Source: Bicyclus anynana (Eukaryota; Arthropoda; Insecta; Lepidoptera; Nymphalidae). Taken from it: DNA of 64,000 nt. The DNA lies in NCBI RefSeq assembly GCF_947172395.1, contig NC_069085.1:342112-406111 (forward strand). The letters run 5' to 3'. The translations under genes were made by a program, and so were the position numbers. The notes below the pieces were generated by a model. It saw only the letters and a list, made by a program, of their open reading frames with translations, made no database searches and was not told where the DNA came from. Of the stretch, positions 26,713 to 37,429 are shown piece after piece; within the stretch, counting starts at the first letter, position 1; the number at the start of each line of letters is the position of its first letter.

Positions 26713-29700
26713 ATGGAAAAAGTATCAGTTGGATTGATAACAGTGTTTAACCACGAACAGCAAGACTGGGACTTGTATAAAGGACGGTTAGAACAATGGT
26801 TCCTAGCGAACGAAATAAACGATACCGACGACAAGTCGGGTGTGAAGCGCCGGGCGATCTTACTAAGCAGCTTAGCGGAAACGACGTTTAAACTCATAAG
26901 GGATTTAGCACTACCTAATGAGGTTGGATCTCTTTCATACCAGCAAGCGGTATCGTTACTTGATGGCCATTTAAAATCAAAAAAATGTGGGTTCTCGGAA
27001 CGGTTCAAGTTTCATGGTGCCCGGCAAGAACACAGTGAGTCCATTAGCGAGTGGGCTGCCCGTGTACGTGGTTTAGCAATGGATTGCAAGTTCCCCACAA
27101 GTGTTTTAAATGAAATGCTGCGCGACCGGTTCGTCCTTGGGATGGTTCACGGCAAGGTTCGGGAGCGATTGTTCGAAAAGTCTTTAGAAGGGCTCACAAT
27201 GGAAAGGGCGGTACAAGTGGCTGAAAGTGTGCATTGTGCCGTAGAAGGTGCGCGGCAAGCGGTCCCACAGTCACAGGTTCAGGATTTGACCTTCTCGCCA
27301 GTCGTCGAGGTGCACAAAGTGTCGGCCCAACCGGCCGGCTCTCAAGGTAGAAAAGTGACAAGTGCTAATAAAGGAAGTGTCGTTAATTCCGAGTCGGTAA
27401 TTAAAAATAATAGGAAGTGTGAAGTGTGCGGATCCGTAAACCACGGGAATCAAGTGTGTAGATACAGGTTTTACACCTGTAGGCGGTGCAGGGTCAAAGG
27501 TCATTTGGCGCGCGTCTGTGTAGCAGACAGAGGGCGCGACCAACAACATTTCTTACAATATTGTACGGAATCTCGGGCGGATGGCGATGATGGTAAGCGT
27601 CTTATTTTTAATCTTCGCAGCTATCGCGGCGAACCGATGCGGGAGACCATAGTGGTGGATAGCGTATCTCTGTGCTTTGAAGTAGACACCGGCTCGGCCG
27701 TTACGGCGATAGCAGATTCGACGTATTATAAATATTTCGCTAAACATAAGTTAAAAACCAATACCAAATTTTTACAAAGTTACAACGGCAGCACTATCGA
27801 TACAATAGGAGTGTTACCTTTGCAATTTACATACCGGGGCAAAACGGAAATCATCGACGTATATGTGGTAAAAGGCGGTGGCCCACCCTTACTCGGTCGT
27901 GATTTTATATTTAAATTTAACTTAGAAATATGCTCTGTAAATGCTTGCATGCCGAAATTAGATTGCGTTGAGAAGCTAGTAAGCGAATACCCTAAATTGT
28001 TTTCCGATTCATTAGGATGTTGTAAAAATATTGAAGTATCTTTGAATTTGAAGCCTGATTTAAAACCGATTTTTTTTAAAGCGCGTACGGTGCCCTTTGC
28101 CCTCCGGAAAAAGTTAGAAAAGGAATTAGAGAGGTTAACGTCATTAGGGGTCATTGAACCGGTGCAATTTTCTGAATACGCGAGTCCTATAGTGCCCGTT
28201 TTGAAAAATAATGGTGACATAAGGGTGTGTGCAGATTATTCAGCTACGTTAAACAAACAACTTTTAGTTGAAAAATATCCGCTTCCACGAATTGAGGAAT
28301 TATTTTCTAAATTGCATGGCGGAGTAAAATTTTCCAAATTAGATTTGTCTAATGCGTACAACCAGCTGAAATTAAAAGAGGAATCGCAATTATTAACGGT
28401 CATAAATTCTCACAAAGGTCTTTTTAAGTACACACGCCTTGTGTTTGGATTATCAAGTGCACCGGCTATATTTCAACGAACCTTAGAAATAATTCTATCA
28501 GGCATAGATGGAGTACTTCAGTTCCTTGACGATATTTTAATTACAGGAAAAACGGAACAGGAACATGTAAATCGGTTAAATAAAGTTTTTAAGAGATTAG
28601 AGGACGCGGGGTTGGTATTACAAAAAGATAAATGTATTTTTTTTCAGGACTCTGTATCGTATCTGGGTTACATTATTGATAAAAATGGATTACACAAGTC
28701 ACCAGATAAGGTCAAGGCTATTCTTAACGCGAAAGTCCCTACGAATGTTAGCGAATTAAAATCGTTCTTGGGATTAATAAACTATTACAGGGGGTTTATT
28801 AAAAATGCTTCAAGTATTTTAAGTCCTTTACATTTGCTTTTGAAGAAAAATGTTGTTTGGAACTGGGAGGAAGCACATTTACAGGCTTTTGAATTAATAA
28901 AAAAGCATTTAGCTTCGGAAAATACCTTAGCACATTATGATCCGGACGCAAAAATAGTTCTCACTGTGGACGCGTCACCCTTCGGTCTTGGAGCAATTTT
29001 ATCCCAAATAGGGACCGACGGGTGCGAACGACCTGTTTCTTATGTGTCTAGGTCATTGAATTCAGCGGAGAAACAGTACAGTCAAATTCAAAAGGAAGCT
29101 ACGGCGATTATTTTTGGTGTCCGTCGGTTCCATCAATATTTATATGGCAGAGCAGATCCATTTATTTTGAGGACTGATCACAAGCCGTTGTTGTCTATTT
29201 TTCAACCTGGTCGCGGTATACCCGAAATTACGGCCAACCGCTTGCAAAGGTATGCGTTGTTTTTGTCGGCATATAACTACAGCATAGAATACGTTAGTAG
29301 TGCAAATAACTCTGCCGACTACTTAAGTCGCGCCGTAGAAACGCCGACGTGTAACAATACTACGAGTAAGAATGATTATAAGCGTGTAGTAGGTTATAGC
29401 GCAAATGATAATAGTTGTTATATGAATTTCGTGTGGGACGCTAATTCGATGCCCGCAGTTTTCCAGGATGTGTTGCGGTGTACCAAATCTGATAAAAATT
29501 TGTCAAAGGTTAGCGATTATATTTTAAACGGTTGGCCGAAAAAAGTGCACGATAGGGATATAAAGCCTTATTTTAGTTGTCGGAACGAGCTATCGATTGA
29601 GAAGGGTTGCGTTATGAGGGGGGCTAAATTAGTTATTCCCAAGGCTATCCAACAAACAGTCATTAAGGAACTTCATACAGGTCACTTGGGGGTAGCTAAA

Positions 29701-30927
29701 ATGAAAGCTACTGCACGAGAGCGGTTTTGGTGGCCAAATATGTCCGCGAGTATAGAAGCAGTGGTAGGTAACTGCGACGTGTGCATGCAGCTGCGCCCCG
29801 CGCCCCGCCGCGCGCCGCTCACGCCGTGGCCTTTTCCTCCCGAACCCTGGTACAGAGTCCATGTAGACTTTTTAGGGCCGTTTAATAATAAAGTATACTT
29901 AATAGTAGTTGATGCTTATTCTAAATGGGTGGAAGTTTATGACGTGAGCAATGGTTATAGTTCTAGAGTAGTGATTGAAAAGTTAAGTGAAATAATGTCG
30001 AAATTTGGTCTTTTTAATACTATATGTAGCGATAATGGTACGTCTTTTACATCATCAGAGTTTAAAAATTTCTGCAAGTACAATGGAATAAATCATTTAA
30101 CTTCACCTACGTACCATCCGGAAAGTAACGGCCAGGCAGAAAGTTTCGTGAAAATAATAAAAAATGCATTAAAGGGCATTTTGTTATCTGGAACATCAAA
30201 AAAAGATATAAACATTAAGTTAAACGAATTTCTATTTCATTATCGCAATTCTACGCACTCCACCACAAATCGGTCTCCAGCTGAGATATTGTTCGGTAAG
30301 AACTTACGATGTAGGTTAGATTTATTAAAACCGGCGCAGCAATTATCGCCACTCGACCGAGCGATGTCAAATAATGTAGGGAAAAATCAGTGTTCGCAGA
30401 TTAGGCACTATGATGGGAAAAGAAAAATAGATTTTATAATTGGTGAAGTTGTGTTAATAAAAACTTATAATAAACCAGTCAGTGTCTGGGCTAAAGGCAT
30501 TATATTGAGAAAACTAGGCCGGTCCGTGTACGTAGTGAGACTTACAGATAGTAATGTGGAATTTAAAAGACATAAGAGTCAAATTTGTAAATTGAAGGGG
30601 GAAAGAGAGGTCACGGTTGATGAAGAGATCATTGCGAGTAACGAGAACGAGTCAGGTCCAAATGCCATATTACCTCCGGTGATATTGAAGTCGCAACCAA
30701 CAGGTTCTCAGACTCGGACGGCAGTAGTAGAACCGGCAACCTGTGGTAGTGAGATTACTAACCAGAGTCCAGAGATACCGCATATGAGACCAAATCAAGA
30801 AACAAACCCAGACCCAAGCACTTCGACATCTCCGACTCATACAGCCGTCCATTCACCGGATGCTAGAACCCCCAGATCCAAGCGGGCTCGCAAGCCTATA
30901 CATTTAGACTACAGAAAATATTTCTGA
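26713..30927 (+). CDS. Gag-Pol polyprotein of the Ty3/gypsy element
   Basis: A single 1404-residue frame with no break. Residues 1 to about 230 are Gag. Two CX2CX4HX4C zinc knuckles follow at 236-249 and 256-269 (nucleocapsid). The aspartic protease has DTGS at 325-328. Reverse transcriptase has Asp544 (KLDLSNAY) and FLDD at 604-607. RNase H has Asp753, Glu795 and Asp822. Integrase has an HHCC finger (His988, His991, Cys1021, Cys1024) and a D,D(35)E core (Asp1052, Asp1107, Glu1143). A GPY/F-like module follows at about 1257-1280, then a Ser/Thr/Pro-rich tail. Gag and Pol are fused in frame, so no frameshift is needed; how Gag is made in excess is not evident. The ATG lies 38 bases after the 5' LTR and is the first in frame. 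The product would assemble particles, copy the RNA and integrate the DNA. Every catalytic residue I could check is present. Confidence 0.97.
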   Translation: MEKVSVGLITVFNHEQQDWDLYKGRLEQWFLANEINDTDDKSGVKRRAILLSSLAETTFKLIRDLALPNEVGSLSYQQAVSLLDGHLKSKKCGFSERFKFHGARQEHSESISEWAARVRGLAMDCKFPTSVLNEMLRDRFVLGMVHGKVRERLFEKSLEGLTMERAVQVAESVHCAVEGARQAVPQSQVQDLTFSPVVEVHKVSAQPAGSQGRKVTSANKGSVVNSESVIKNNRKCEVCGSVNHGNQVCRYRFYTCRRCRVKGHLARVCVADRGRDQQHFLQYCTESRADGDDGKRLIFNLRSYRGEPMRETIVVDSVSLCFEVDTGSAVTAIADSTYYKYFAKHKLKTNTKFLQSYNGSTIDTIGVLPLQFTYRGKTEIIDVYVVKGGGPPLLGRDFIFKFNLEICSVNACMPKLDCVEKLVSEYPKLFSDSLGCCKNIEVSLNLKPDLKPIFFKARTVPFALRKKLEKELERLTSLGVIEPVQFSEYASPIVPVLKNNGDIRVCADYSATLNKQLLVEKYPLPRIEELFSKLHGGVKFSKLDLSNAYNQLKLKEESQLLTVINSHKGLFKYTRLVFGLSSAPAIFQRTLEIILSGIDGVLQFLDDILITGKTEQEHVNRLNKVFKRLEDAGLVLQKDKCIFFQDSVSYLGYIIDKNGLHKSPDKVKAILNAKVPTNVSELKSFLGLINYYRGFIKNASSILSPLHLLLKKNVVWNWEEAHLQAFELIKKHLASENTLAHYDPDAKIVLTVDASPFGLGAILSQIGTDGCERPVSYVSRSLNSAEKQYSQIQKEATAIIFGVRRFHQYLYGRADPFILRTDHKPLLSIFQPGRGIPEITANRLQRYALFLSAYNYSIEYVSSANNSADYLSRAVETPTCNNTTSKNDYKRVVGYSANDNSCYMNFVWDANSMPAVFQDVLRCTKSDKNLSKVSDYILNGWPKKVHDRDIKPYFSCRNELSIEKGCVMRGAKLVIPKAIQQTVIKELHTGHLGVAKMKATARERFWWPNMSASIEAVVGNCDVCMQLRPAPRRAPLTPWPFPPEPWYRVHVDFLGPFNNKVYLIVVDAYSKWVEVYDVSNGYSSRVVIEKLSEIMSKFGLFNTICSDNGTSFTSSEFKNFCKYNGINHLTSPTYHPESNGQAESFVKIIKNALKGILLSGTSKKDINIKLNEFLFHYRNSTHSTTNRSPAEILFGKNLRCRLDLLKPAQQLSPLDRAMSNNVGKNQCSQIRHYDGKRKIDFIIGEVVLIKTYNKPVSVWAKGIILRKLGRSVYVVRLTDSNVEFKRHKSQICKLKGEREVTVDEEIIASNENESGPNAILPPVILKSQPTGSQTRTAVVEPATCGSEITNQSPEIPHMRPNQETNPDPSTSTSPTHTAVHSPDARTPRSKRARKPIHLDYRKYF

Positions 30928-30965
30928 TAATTATTTTTTAATTTGTGTAATTGTAAACTATTGGT

Positions 30966-30972
30966 GGAGGGA
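30966..30972 (+). promoter_or_regulatory. Polypurine tract
   Basis: GGAGGGA directly abuts the 3' LTR and would prime plus-strand synthesis. It is short but correctly placed. Upstream GGT (30963-30965) may extend it with one pyrimidine. Confidence 0.75.
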
Positions 30973-31104
30973 TGTTATTATGTGGGTAGTATTTTAATCG
31001 GCTTGACGCGGCTGCGCCCGCGCCGTCATGTGGCAGTCCGGATTATAGACTAATCACGTATACAGTGTTTCATTTCCATCCATATAAATATTAGAGAAAT
31101 AACA
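30973..31104 (+). repeat. 3' LTR (132 bp)
   Basis: Identical to the 5' LTR base for base, with the same TGTTATT...AATAACA ends. It is followed by the ATAAT duplication at 31105-31109. Zero divergence over 132 bp puts an upper limit on insertion age, though the LTR is too short for a precise date. Confidence 0.97.
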
Positions 31105-31109
31105 ATAAT
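31105..31109. repeat. Target-site duplication, right copy
   Basis: ATAAT, matching 26538-26542. Confidence 0.9.
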
Positions 31110-31920
31110 AAAAATCGTAATCGAGTACATTGTACATTCAGCGCCTCCGCAGACCGCTGATATCGTAAATCCACCTATGACCAACACTGTGCATCATAAT
31201 GCGGATTCACCGTTTTAGTACTTCAGCTTTGCGACTTATTGAATTATATCAGTAACCTTATTTCTTTTGCAGATCTCTTCATTTCTGTACCATGCACGAA
31301 TATTTTAAGTATAGCTGTTTACGAGGTGAAGGTAATATGGTTCTCTTGTTAGATATAGTGTTGAGAATGTCTGAATGTCTGTCGTTGGCCTCTTCTGCTA
31401 TGCGGTGTGCGCGGCGTGCGGCGCTGCGGGACAGTTGACTCAATAATGAACTGGACGCAAATCGAAATTATTTTTTATCGCCTCTCTTTCAGCGGTGCGC
31501 CATTTTATCAATTTTGAAGTGACGATTTGATATTTTCGTGTTCAATTTAATTTCGCAAGAGTAAATAAATGCATTTCGTTAAAGATTTATTCATTGTTTA
31601 TCATAAACATAATACTTATTTAATTTTTTTTCTTTTATCACTGTCATTATCTAATGTATAAAATTCTCGTGTTATCAAAATCATCCGAAAAGGTTGGAAC
31701 GATTTTTATGAAATTTTGTGGGCATATCGGGTAGGTCTGAGAATCGGCTAACATCTATTTTTCTTATTCGCCGGACATTCAAGGAACAAGTCCTATATTA
31801 TGCAAGCCACATTTGTCAACCTGTGCCTGTGGGATATTGTCTCATGAGCTGTAGTTTATTTCATTACAAGTCATACAGACATTACCCTACTATCGAAACA
31901 GCAGCAGCTATGCTGCTTGC
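31110..31920. other. Anonymous non-coding DNA
   Basis: No gene recognised. A GC-rich patch (GTGCGCGGCGTGCGGCGCTG) occurs at about 31406-31425. Confidence 0.45.
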
Positions 31921-31963
31921 TACAGAAATAGTCATACAGGTCTTTTGTATGACTATTTCTGTA
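31921..31963. repeat. Perfect 17-bp hairpin
   Basis: Arms 31921-31937 (TACAGAAATAGTCATAC) and 31947-31963 are exact inverted complements around a 9-base loop. Confidence 0.85.
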
Positions 31964-33499
31964 TGATGCGACGCACAAGATGCACATATTTGAGTTCTTT
32001 TAAGAGTTTAAACTTACTTACTGGAGGATTAGGATACAAGTAAATATAAAATTGTATTTAGACAAAATGCTGACAATGAAAGCTCATGTTTTTCATTACA
32101 CGGGAACATTTGCGCGAACATCAATACAATAACATTAAGAGCGGATACAATAAATATGAACGAGCAGAAGAACACAATGCGGTCCATAAATTGTGCCAGA
32201 AATGTGACGCCATTGTAATGTGATGTATTTCATTTGTCGTGAGCAGGAGCACTCCTGCCGCGGAGACAGATGTCGTATGGTGTTCCGTTTATTGATTAAC
32301 GTCAGCTTTTAACACGCTGAGATGGAGGAGTGTTTGATAGATCATCGGCGATACTGTAATGAATGTCATGTGTTATGATTTTCATATTTTTATTGTTCTT
32401 AATAAAATAAAATTACTTTCAGAATTTACCGCCGTGTTTGTTTCTGTCTCCAGAAGGAACAACGCTGTCTATTGAAATCTGAAGGATATGGTTAGCGGTA
32501 AAATTATAAGGTAATTACACTGTTATATTAGTAGGTACCTAAGTTAATAGTGCATTAAAAGGCGACGCATTTAAGAATAAATGTTTTTCAGGTGACTTGC
32601 AGGGCAAGGTGATGGTTTACCGTTTATTATAACAATATCATCACATTACTCAATAAAATATTTTTGCTACCAAATAGTACTTTCATGAGGCGCATAGTTA
32701 TATAAATATGCCTCAACCAATCGTTTAAGAGGAGGAGGAGTCTTAACGTATACTTCATATACTTAGTAATAATTCTTTCGACAAAGTTTTTTAAGAACAC
32801 AGTACGTCAAAATAAAAATCACACAAAAACGCAAACGGCACCGGACGTCCGGCGCAGTGTTCCGCTGACCGGCCGGCAGCTGATAAGATTTATGTGCTCC
32901 TGACACTTAATCCCGGCCGCTTTTCCTTCACGCTCCGCGGAACTCACTTGTTTTGTCCCGGACAAGAGTCGGGTAATGCGTAAGTAGTATTAAGGAGGTA
33001 TTAGTTGCGTACGATATAGGTAAGACATTAATGCCGAAATGCGTTTATGTGGGCCAGCGTCTCGCTTTTATGGTTCTGTTTTATAAACCTTTCTGGTATA
33101 GTGTGATTCTTAGTACTTAAGAGGTATCATACAGGAAAACTAAATCGCTAAACAGTAAATACCTAATAGTCAAACTGGGTGGCTGTTCAGTAATTCTGAC
33201 TCACGATTTGATTTTCATATGTGATGCAACATCAACCAGTTAGACGTGAAGTACAGAAAAACATGTTCACCAATTATTTGTACAAAGAAGAGCTTTAAAA
33301 TAGGTATTTATATTATTCAATTGCATTTATTTCGTTAATTTCCACCCGCAGAATACGCACACACCAGCTCTGTGTCTGCGCACAACACATCAGAATGTTT
33401 CCGACGTAAAATATCACATCACATTAAAATGTTACGACACTTTCAAACTCGATAATGAAGTCGTAACACAACTTTCGGATTACTTTACTGCAGCTACAG
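31964..33499. other. Anonymous non-coding DNA
   Basis: No gene recognised. A GC-richer block lies at 32838-32950. The remainder is AT-rich and unassigned. Confidence 0.45.
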
Positions 33500-33532
33500 A
33501 AGTAACAGTAACAGTAACAGTAACAGTAGCAG
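33500..33532. repeat. Hexanucleotide microsatellite (AGTAAC)n
   Basis: About five tandem AGTAAC units, the last changed to AGTAGC. It gives rise to the Cys-Tyr repeat in an antisense frame, which is not a gene. Confidence 0.85.
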
Positions 33533-33851
33533 CGTAGGCTCGCGGCGGAATTTTTACTAAGCGTATGAAATACGCGGAAAATGAGATACTCGTTATAACA
33601 AGTTCCTAACAAGCTAGCGCCGGATCTGATTGCATCTTTTTGCTTTACCTAACAGGAAAAAGTAGGGTTTATATTTGCGCAAATTTTGCGCATTTGCATG
33701 ATTGAAGATTCCGAGCAGATTTTAATGATTTTGTTTATATGTTGTGATACTGCTTGGCGAAACTGTACGTCATACTGCAGATTTATGATAGAGCGACTAT
33801 TGATTTTTTAGTTAAATTTTCATACCTAGATATGTGTATTGTATCATACAG

Positions 33852-34143
33852 CATCATCAGTATCAACCTTTAATCGGCTCACTACTGAGCTCGAGTCTCG
33901 TCTCAAAATGAGAGGGGTTAAGCTAATAGCTCACCACGCCTGGCCCAATGCGGACTTTACACACGCAGATAATTAAGAAAATTCTCAGATATGCAGGTTT
34001 ACTCACAATGTTTTTCCTTCACCGTTTGAGACACCGTTAGATATTTAATTTCTTAAAATGCACACAATTAAAAAGTTGGAGGTGCATGCCCCGGACCGGA
34101 TTCGAAAGGTGTGGGACAACCATCTGGGCCATCATGGCTCTCA
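33852..34143 (-). mobile_element. tRNA-derived SINE, copy 3
   Basis: Minus-strand copy with tail at the left (TATCAACC) and tRNA-like head at the right, ending CATGGCTCTC. The segment between the B box and the A box is partly deleted (TTCGAAAGGTGTGGGACAAC instead of the usual CTCCGGAATCGG region), so it is internally rearranged. Confidence 0.8.
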
Positions 34144-34466
34144 ATTAAGTTTATTAGTTGAATAATATTAAAAAATAATAAACACGGCAAACTGTAGTGC
34201 CGTAAATGACGGTAGGCTATATGCGCTCAAAATATCATTTATCTCATTTCACACACGAGATATATACGAGTACGTGGACGCAAAGAGAATACAATTATAC
34301 CCGGTCTGGCCGCCCACCGCTCGGCTCATCAGAACTAGATAAAACAGGTGAAATTCGGAAATGTGACTCTCTTCAACTTGTTTAGGATATACCTAATGCT
34401 AGTGTGATATTAGTTTCTATTTATATACATTCCTTACAAGTTAGAGGACTGTATCTTATAATTTTA

Positions 34467-34740
34467 TCTATACTTATAATAAATCTGTAGAGAGGTCAAT
34501 TCTGTACATGAAATATATTTGCAAAATATCAGTGGGTGGTGATCGATACTGATGCCGAAAAATGCAATCAGTAAAATCGAAAAGTACTCAACGGATTTTA
34601 ACAAAACTTGGTATAATGGTTTTTCATACTCCTGGGCAGGTTGTAGTATAATTTCATCACGCTACGATATATAGGAGCAGTGCAGTGAAGGGAAATGTTT
34701 GAAAAACGGGAGAAGTTACTCCATTTTTCACGCGTAACAT
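34467..34740 (+). mobile_element. Helitron-like 5' end, second family
   Basis: Starts TCTATACTTATAATAAATCT after an A. It resembles Helitron 5' termini but has a different internal sequence from the 45301 element, with blocks such as AGAGAGGTCAATTCTGTACA and CACGCTACGATATATAGGAG. I do not see a convincing hairpin plus CTAG end, so the right boundary is uncertain or the element is 3'-truncated. Confidence 0.5.
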
Positions 34741-34741
34741 A

Positions 34742-34805
34742 AGATTGTGATTGAAGCTAGAAAATCGTGAAGAGTGTCACGATTTACTAGATTCAATCAC
34801 AATCT
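34742..34805. repeat. 29-bp near-perfect hairpin
   Basis: Arms 34742-34770 and 34777-34805 are inverted complements with two mismatches around a 6-base loop (core TTGTGATTGAA / TTCAATCACAA). It lies just after the Helitron-like segment and could be part of its 3' region. Confidence 0.8.
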
Positions 34806-37187
34806 ATTTTTACCTGACGTTTTTATATGAACTTTACTTGGCTATCTAATTCGTAAATTTAGCATTACCTGTTCACGAAAATCTAAACTAATCGGATCTA
34901 TCGAAGTTTACCAAATTTCAAATTTATACTCGTAATAAATTGGTTCTTTTTACAACTTATTATTAATTTTTAAAAGCTTAGTTTATATAACAATGATCTA
35001 GTCGGGCGCGCTGCGGCGCCAAGCTGCACCGACCCAGTCTCAAGCCGGTGTCCGCATTAACTCACATTAAAAATCCTGGCAAGGGAATCTGGCTAAAAGT
35101 GGAAAAATGTTCCGCCGCCGTGAGGAGCAAATGCGGGGGAAATGAAGTGTCAGGAGCAGTACATAAATCTTATCTGAGCAACTCGAGCCGGGATTTAAAC
35201 AATCAACCCAACTCCGAGACTGCAGCGCCCTTCTCGGGGACTTTGGGAAACATCTTGTTCGCTATATTGAGATTTTTTAACCTATTTGAATAACATTTGT
35301 GTTTTAATAATAGGAGTGATATATGAAAATGGTTTTGTAAACCCAAAATAACAGCTGAAGAGTTGAAAATGTTTAATGGCAATGTTAACTAAAAATAGAA
35401 AACATTTTTAGCAACGATTTTATACTAGTCGATATGTTACGTGCCTACAGAATCACCGCAAAAAGAGATCTGAATTTAGCTACTTCACACAGCACACACA
35501 TGCACAGTTTTACGTTTACTTTACATAATTATGTGTTCTTACACTTCTTGAACAGACAACTCAACATTGTAGATAATATTTAGGTATTATTTGTTTAAAT
35601 AACTTTCGTTGTTTACTATGCGGCTAAATGAAATGAAGACAATTAACCATCTTTGTTCGCCCCAGTTTCGACGCGCGTGACATATCTAATAGTATTATAT
35701 CTTTGCGTCTTAGTGTTTATGTACTGGTAGGTAGGTACTATACCGCCGCTCTCGCTACTAGCATGCGACGTATAGAACTAAACAGAAATTCCAAGTTTCA
35801 ATGTAAAGACACAGTGCCAGAGAAGTATACAATACAATTATAATATAATTATTGTAATAGTAATCAGTAATGCATGTATTAGGTACGAGTAAAGGCCTCT
35901 AATCCACACGTAATTACATCGGAGGCAATCACGGCTCTCGCGAGACCGCGCGCCGGCTCCGGCCCGGCGTGTCCCTTCATAATATTATTGAGTTAAGGAT
36001 TTAATATCGTTAAAGCTACTCGCAGAGTCCTCGCTCTGGTCTGCACGGTCATAAACTTTGAGTATACGTGGTTGTAGTTTATTGTAGTTTAGTTATAGTA
36101 GGTTTATTTTGGTAGTAAATTAGCATCAAAAGCAGCTTCGCGCTTGCACTAAGCTCTTGGCTGTTTGTTGCCAGCGGGTTCTGAGTTATTTTGGTTATAC
36201 TGCCTAATAGTATTTACGATAATTTGGATAAATTTAAAATTAGGTACCTATCTAATTGTGGACAAAGAGAAGGAAAATAATACGTAGCCGATCATTTGGC
36301 TAGTTGAAGTCATTCAACAGTCTCCTTATCTTACCAAACTGTACGAAACAAAAAGACAACTAGGGCTGTGCAGTGCGGACCGGACCTTCAATAATTAAGC
36401 ATAAAATGAGACTAGAGAAGAGAACATAGAGAAGAGAGAATAATTAAATAAACACATTACGCGAGAACTATATTTTGTTACCTGAATGTCTGAATGTACT
36501 TAGGTACCTATTAATAAACTAATATCTCAAATGACATCTGTAAAACTTACATATTTTATACCTATATTTTTTAAAGCATATGAAGTTTTTCATTGTAACT
36601 TTTACCTATTTAAGGGTTTCCCACAATAATGTGTGGGATGTAATTGAAATGTGTGTGTATATATACCCGGAGGATGTACAGTGTACACCCGCAGCGCTAA
36701 AACGGTATCCGTGTTGGGATCAGTACCCGCACCGCGCTGAGTTATGCGAGCCCCGGGGGACTGTGCCCTGCGGAACCACAAAATCTTTAAATGACAGTAA
36801 AAACTTTAACTGTTGAGAAGAGAGGTTATATATACACGCAAGCTTATTGCTTATCTCTCGCAACAAGAAGCATCTTGCATGCAAGCGCTTCGCTTCCGTT
36901 CAAAGGAATCATCCCGATGCCAAGTGGTCGGTACATAGACAGGTTGAAGAGGAATAACATGGCTCTGTGTATTGTAAGCCATACTCAGTTAGCAGGTGTA
37001 AAGAGAAATATAAGAAAACCGGCGACACCGGCGCTAGAACGAAGCGCTTGAAAACTTTGTTTTGTAAGTTTTTTTGTCCTTTGCGTTGTACAAGGTCTCA
37101 CGAAACGACTAATTATTAGCTGGAAGGTAGTGGCTAGTTATAGATAATGCCATTTTATGAACTTTAATATCAACGGTGTACGGACTC
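34806..37187. other. Anonymous non-coding DNA
   Basis: No gene recognised. GC-richer stretches at 35000-35240 and 35935-35975 give frames of up to 86 codons without domains. The pair 36580-36816 and 36791-37051 overlap in different frames and show no protein family signature. Confidence 0.45.
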
Positions 37188-37190
37188 TTA

Positions 37191-37426
37191 GTCCCCATTC
37201 GCACGACAGTATTTTTAACGGATGTGTATTTTGTCGTGTTTTAAAAACGCTGTCGTGTGAACATACCCAAGTATATGTTCACACGACAATGTTTTTAAAA
37301 CACGACACTTTTTTTCGAGCAGTGTAGCATTTTCAATTTTGGTCATTGGAAATCTTCATTTAACTTCATACTGCATTTGAACGCTTATTTGACGTCCGTT
37401 AAAGAAACTCTCGTGCGATTGAGGGC
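37191..37426. mobile_element. Harbinger-like MITE (236 bp) with internal palindrome
   Basis: Flanked by TTA on both sides (37188-37190 and 37427-37429), the 3-bp TWA duplication typical of PIF/Harbinger. The ends GTCCCCATTCGCACGA and TCGTGCGATTGAGGGC are imperfect inverted repeats extending about 36 bp. Inside, 37233-37265 and 37274-37306 form a second inverted repeat of 33 bp with two mismatches around an 8-base loop. No transposase is encoded. Confidence 0.6.
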
Positions 37427-37429
37427 TTA

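Larger units (their letters stand above)
26543..31104 (+). mobile_element. Complete Ty3/gypsy LTR retrotransposon, probably Mag lineage
   Basis: A 4562-bp element with two 132-bp LTRs, a 38-base leader, one gag-pol ORF and a 45-base 3' untranslated stretch. The LTRs match at every position, the ORF is unbroken and the 5-bp ATAAT duplication is perfect, so the insertion is recent and may still be competent. Very short LTRs, a single fused ORF, two CCHC knuckles and a tRNA-Ser primer site fit the Mag lineage first described in Bombyx. The lineage call is by feature and not by phylogeny. There is no third ORF, so no envelope gene. Confidence 0.95.

Noticed and set aside
27271..30852. Minus-strand frames of 60-146 codons across the retrotransposon
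   Set aside because: Antisense shadows of the gag-pol frame.
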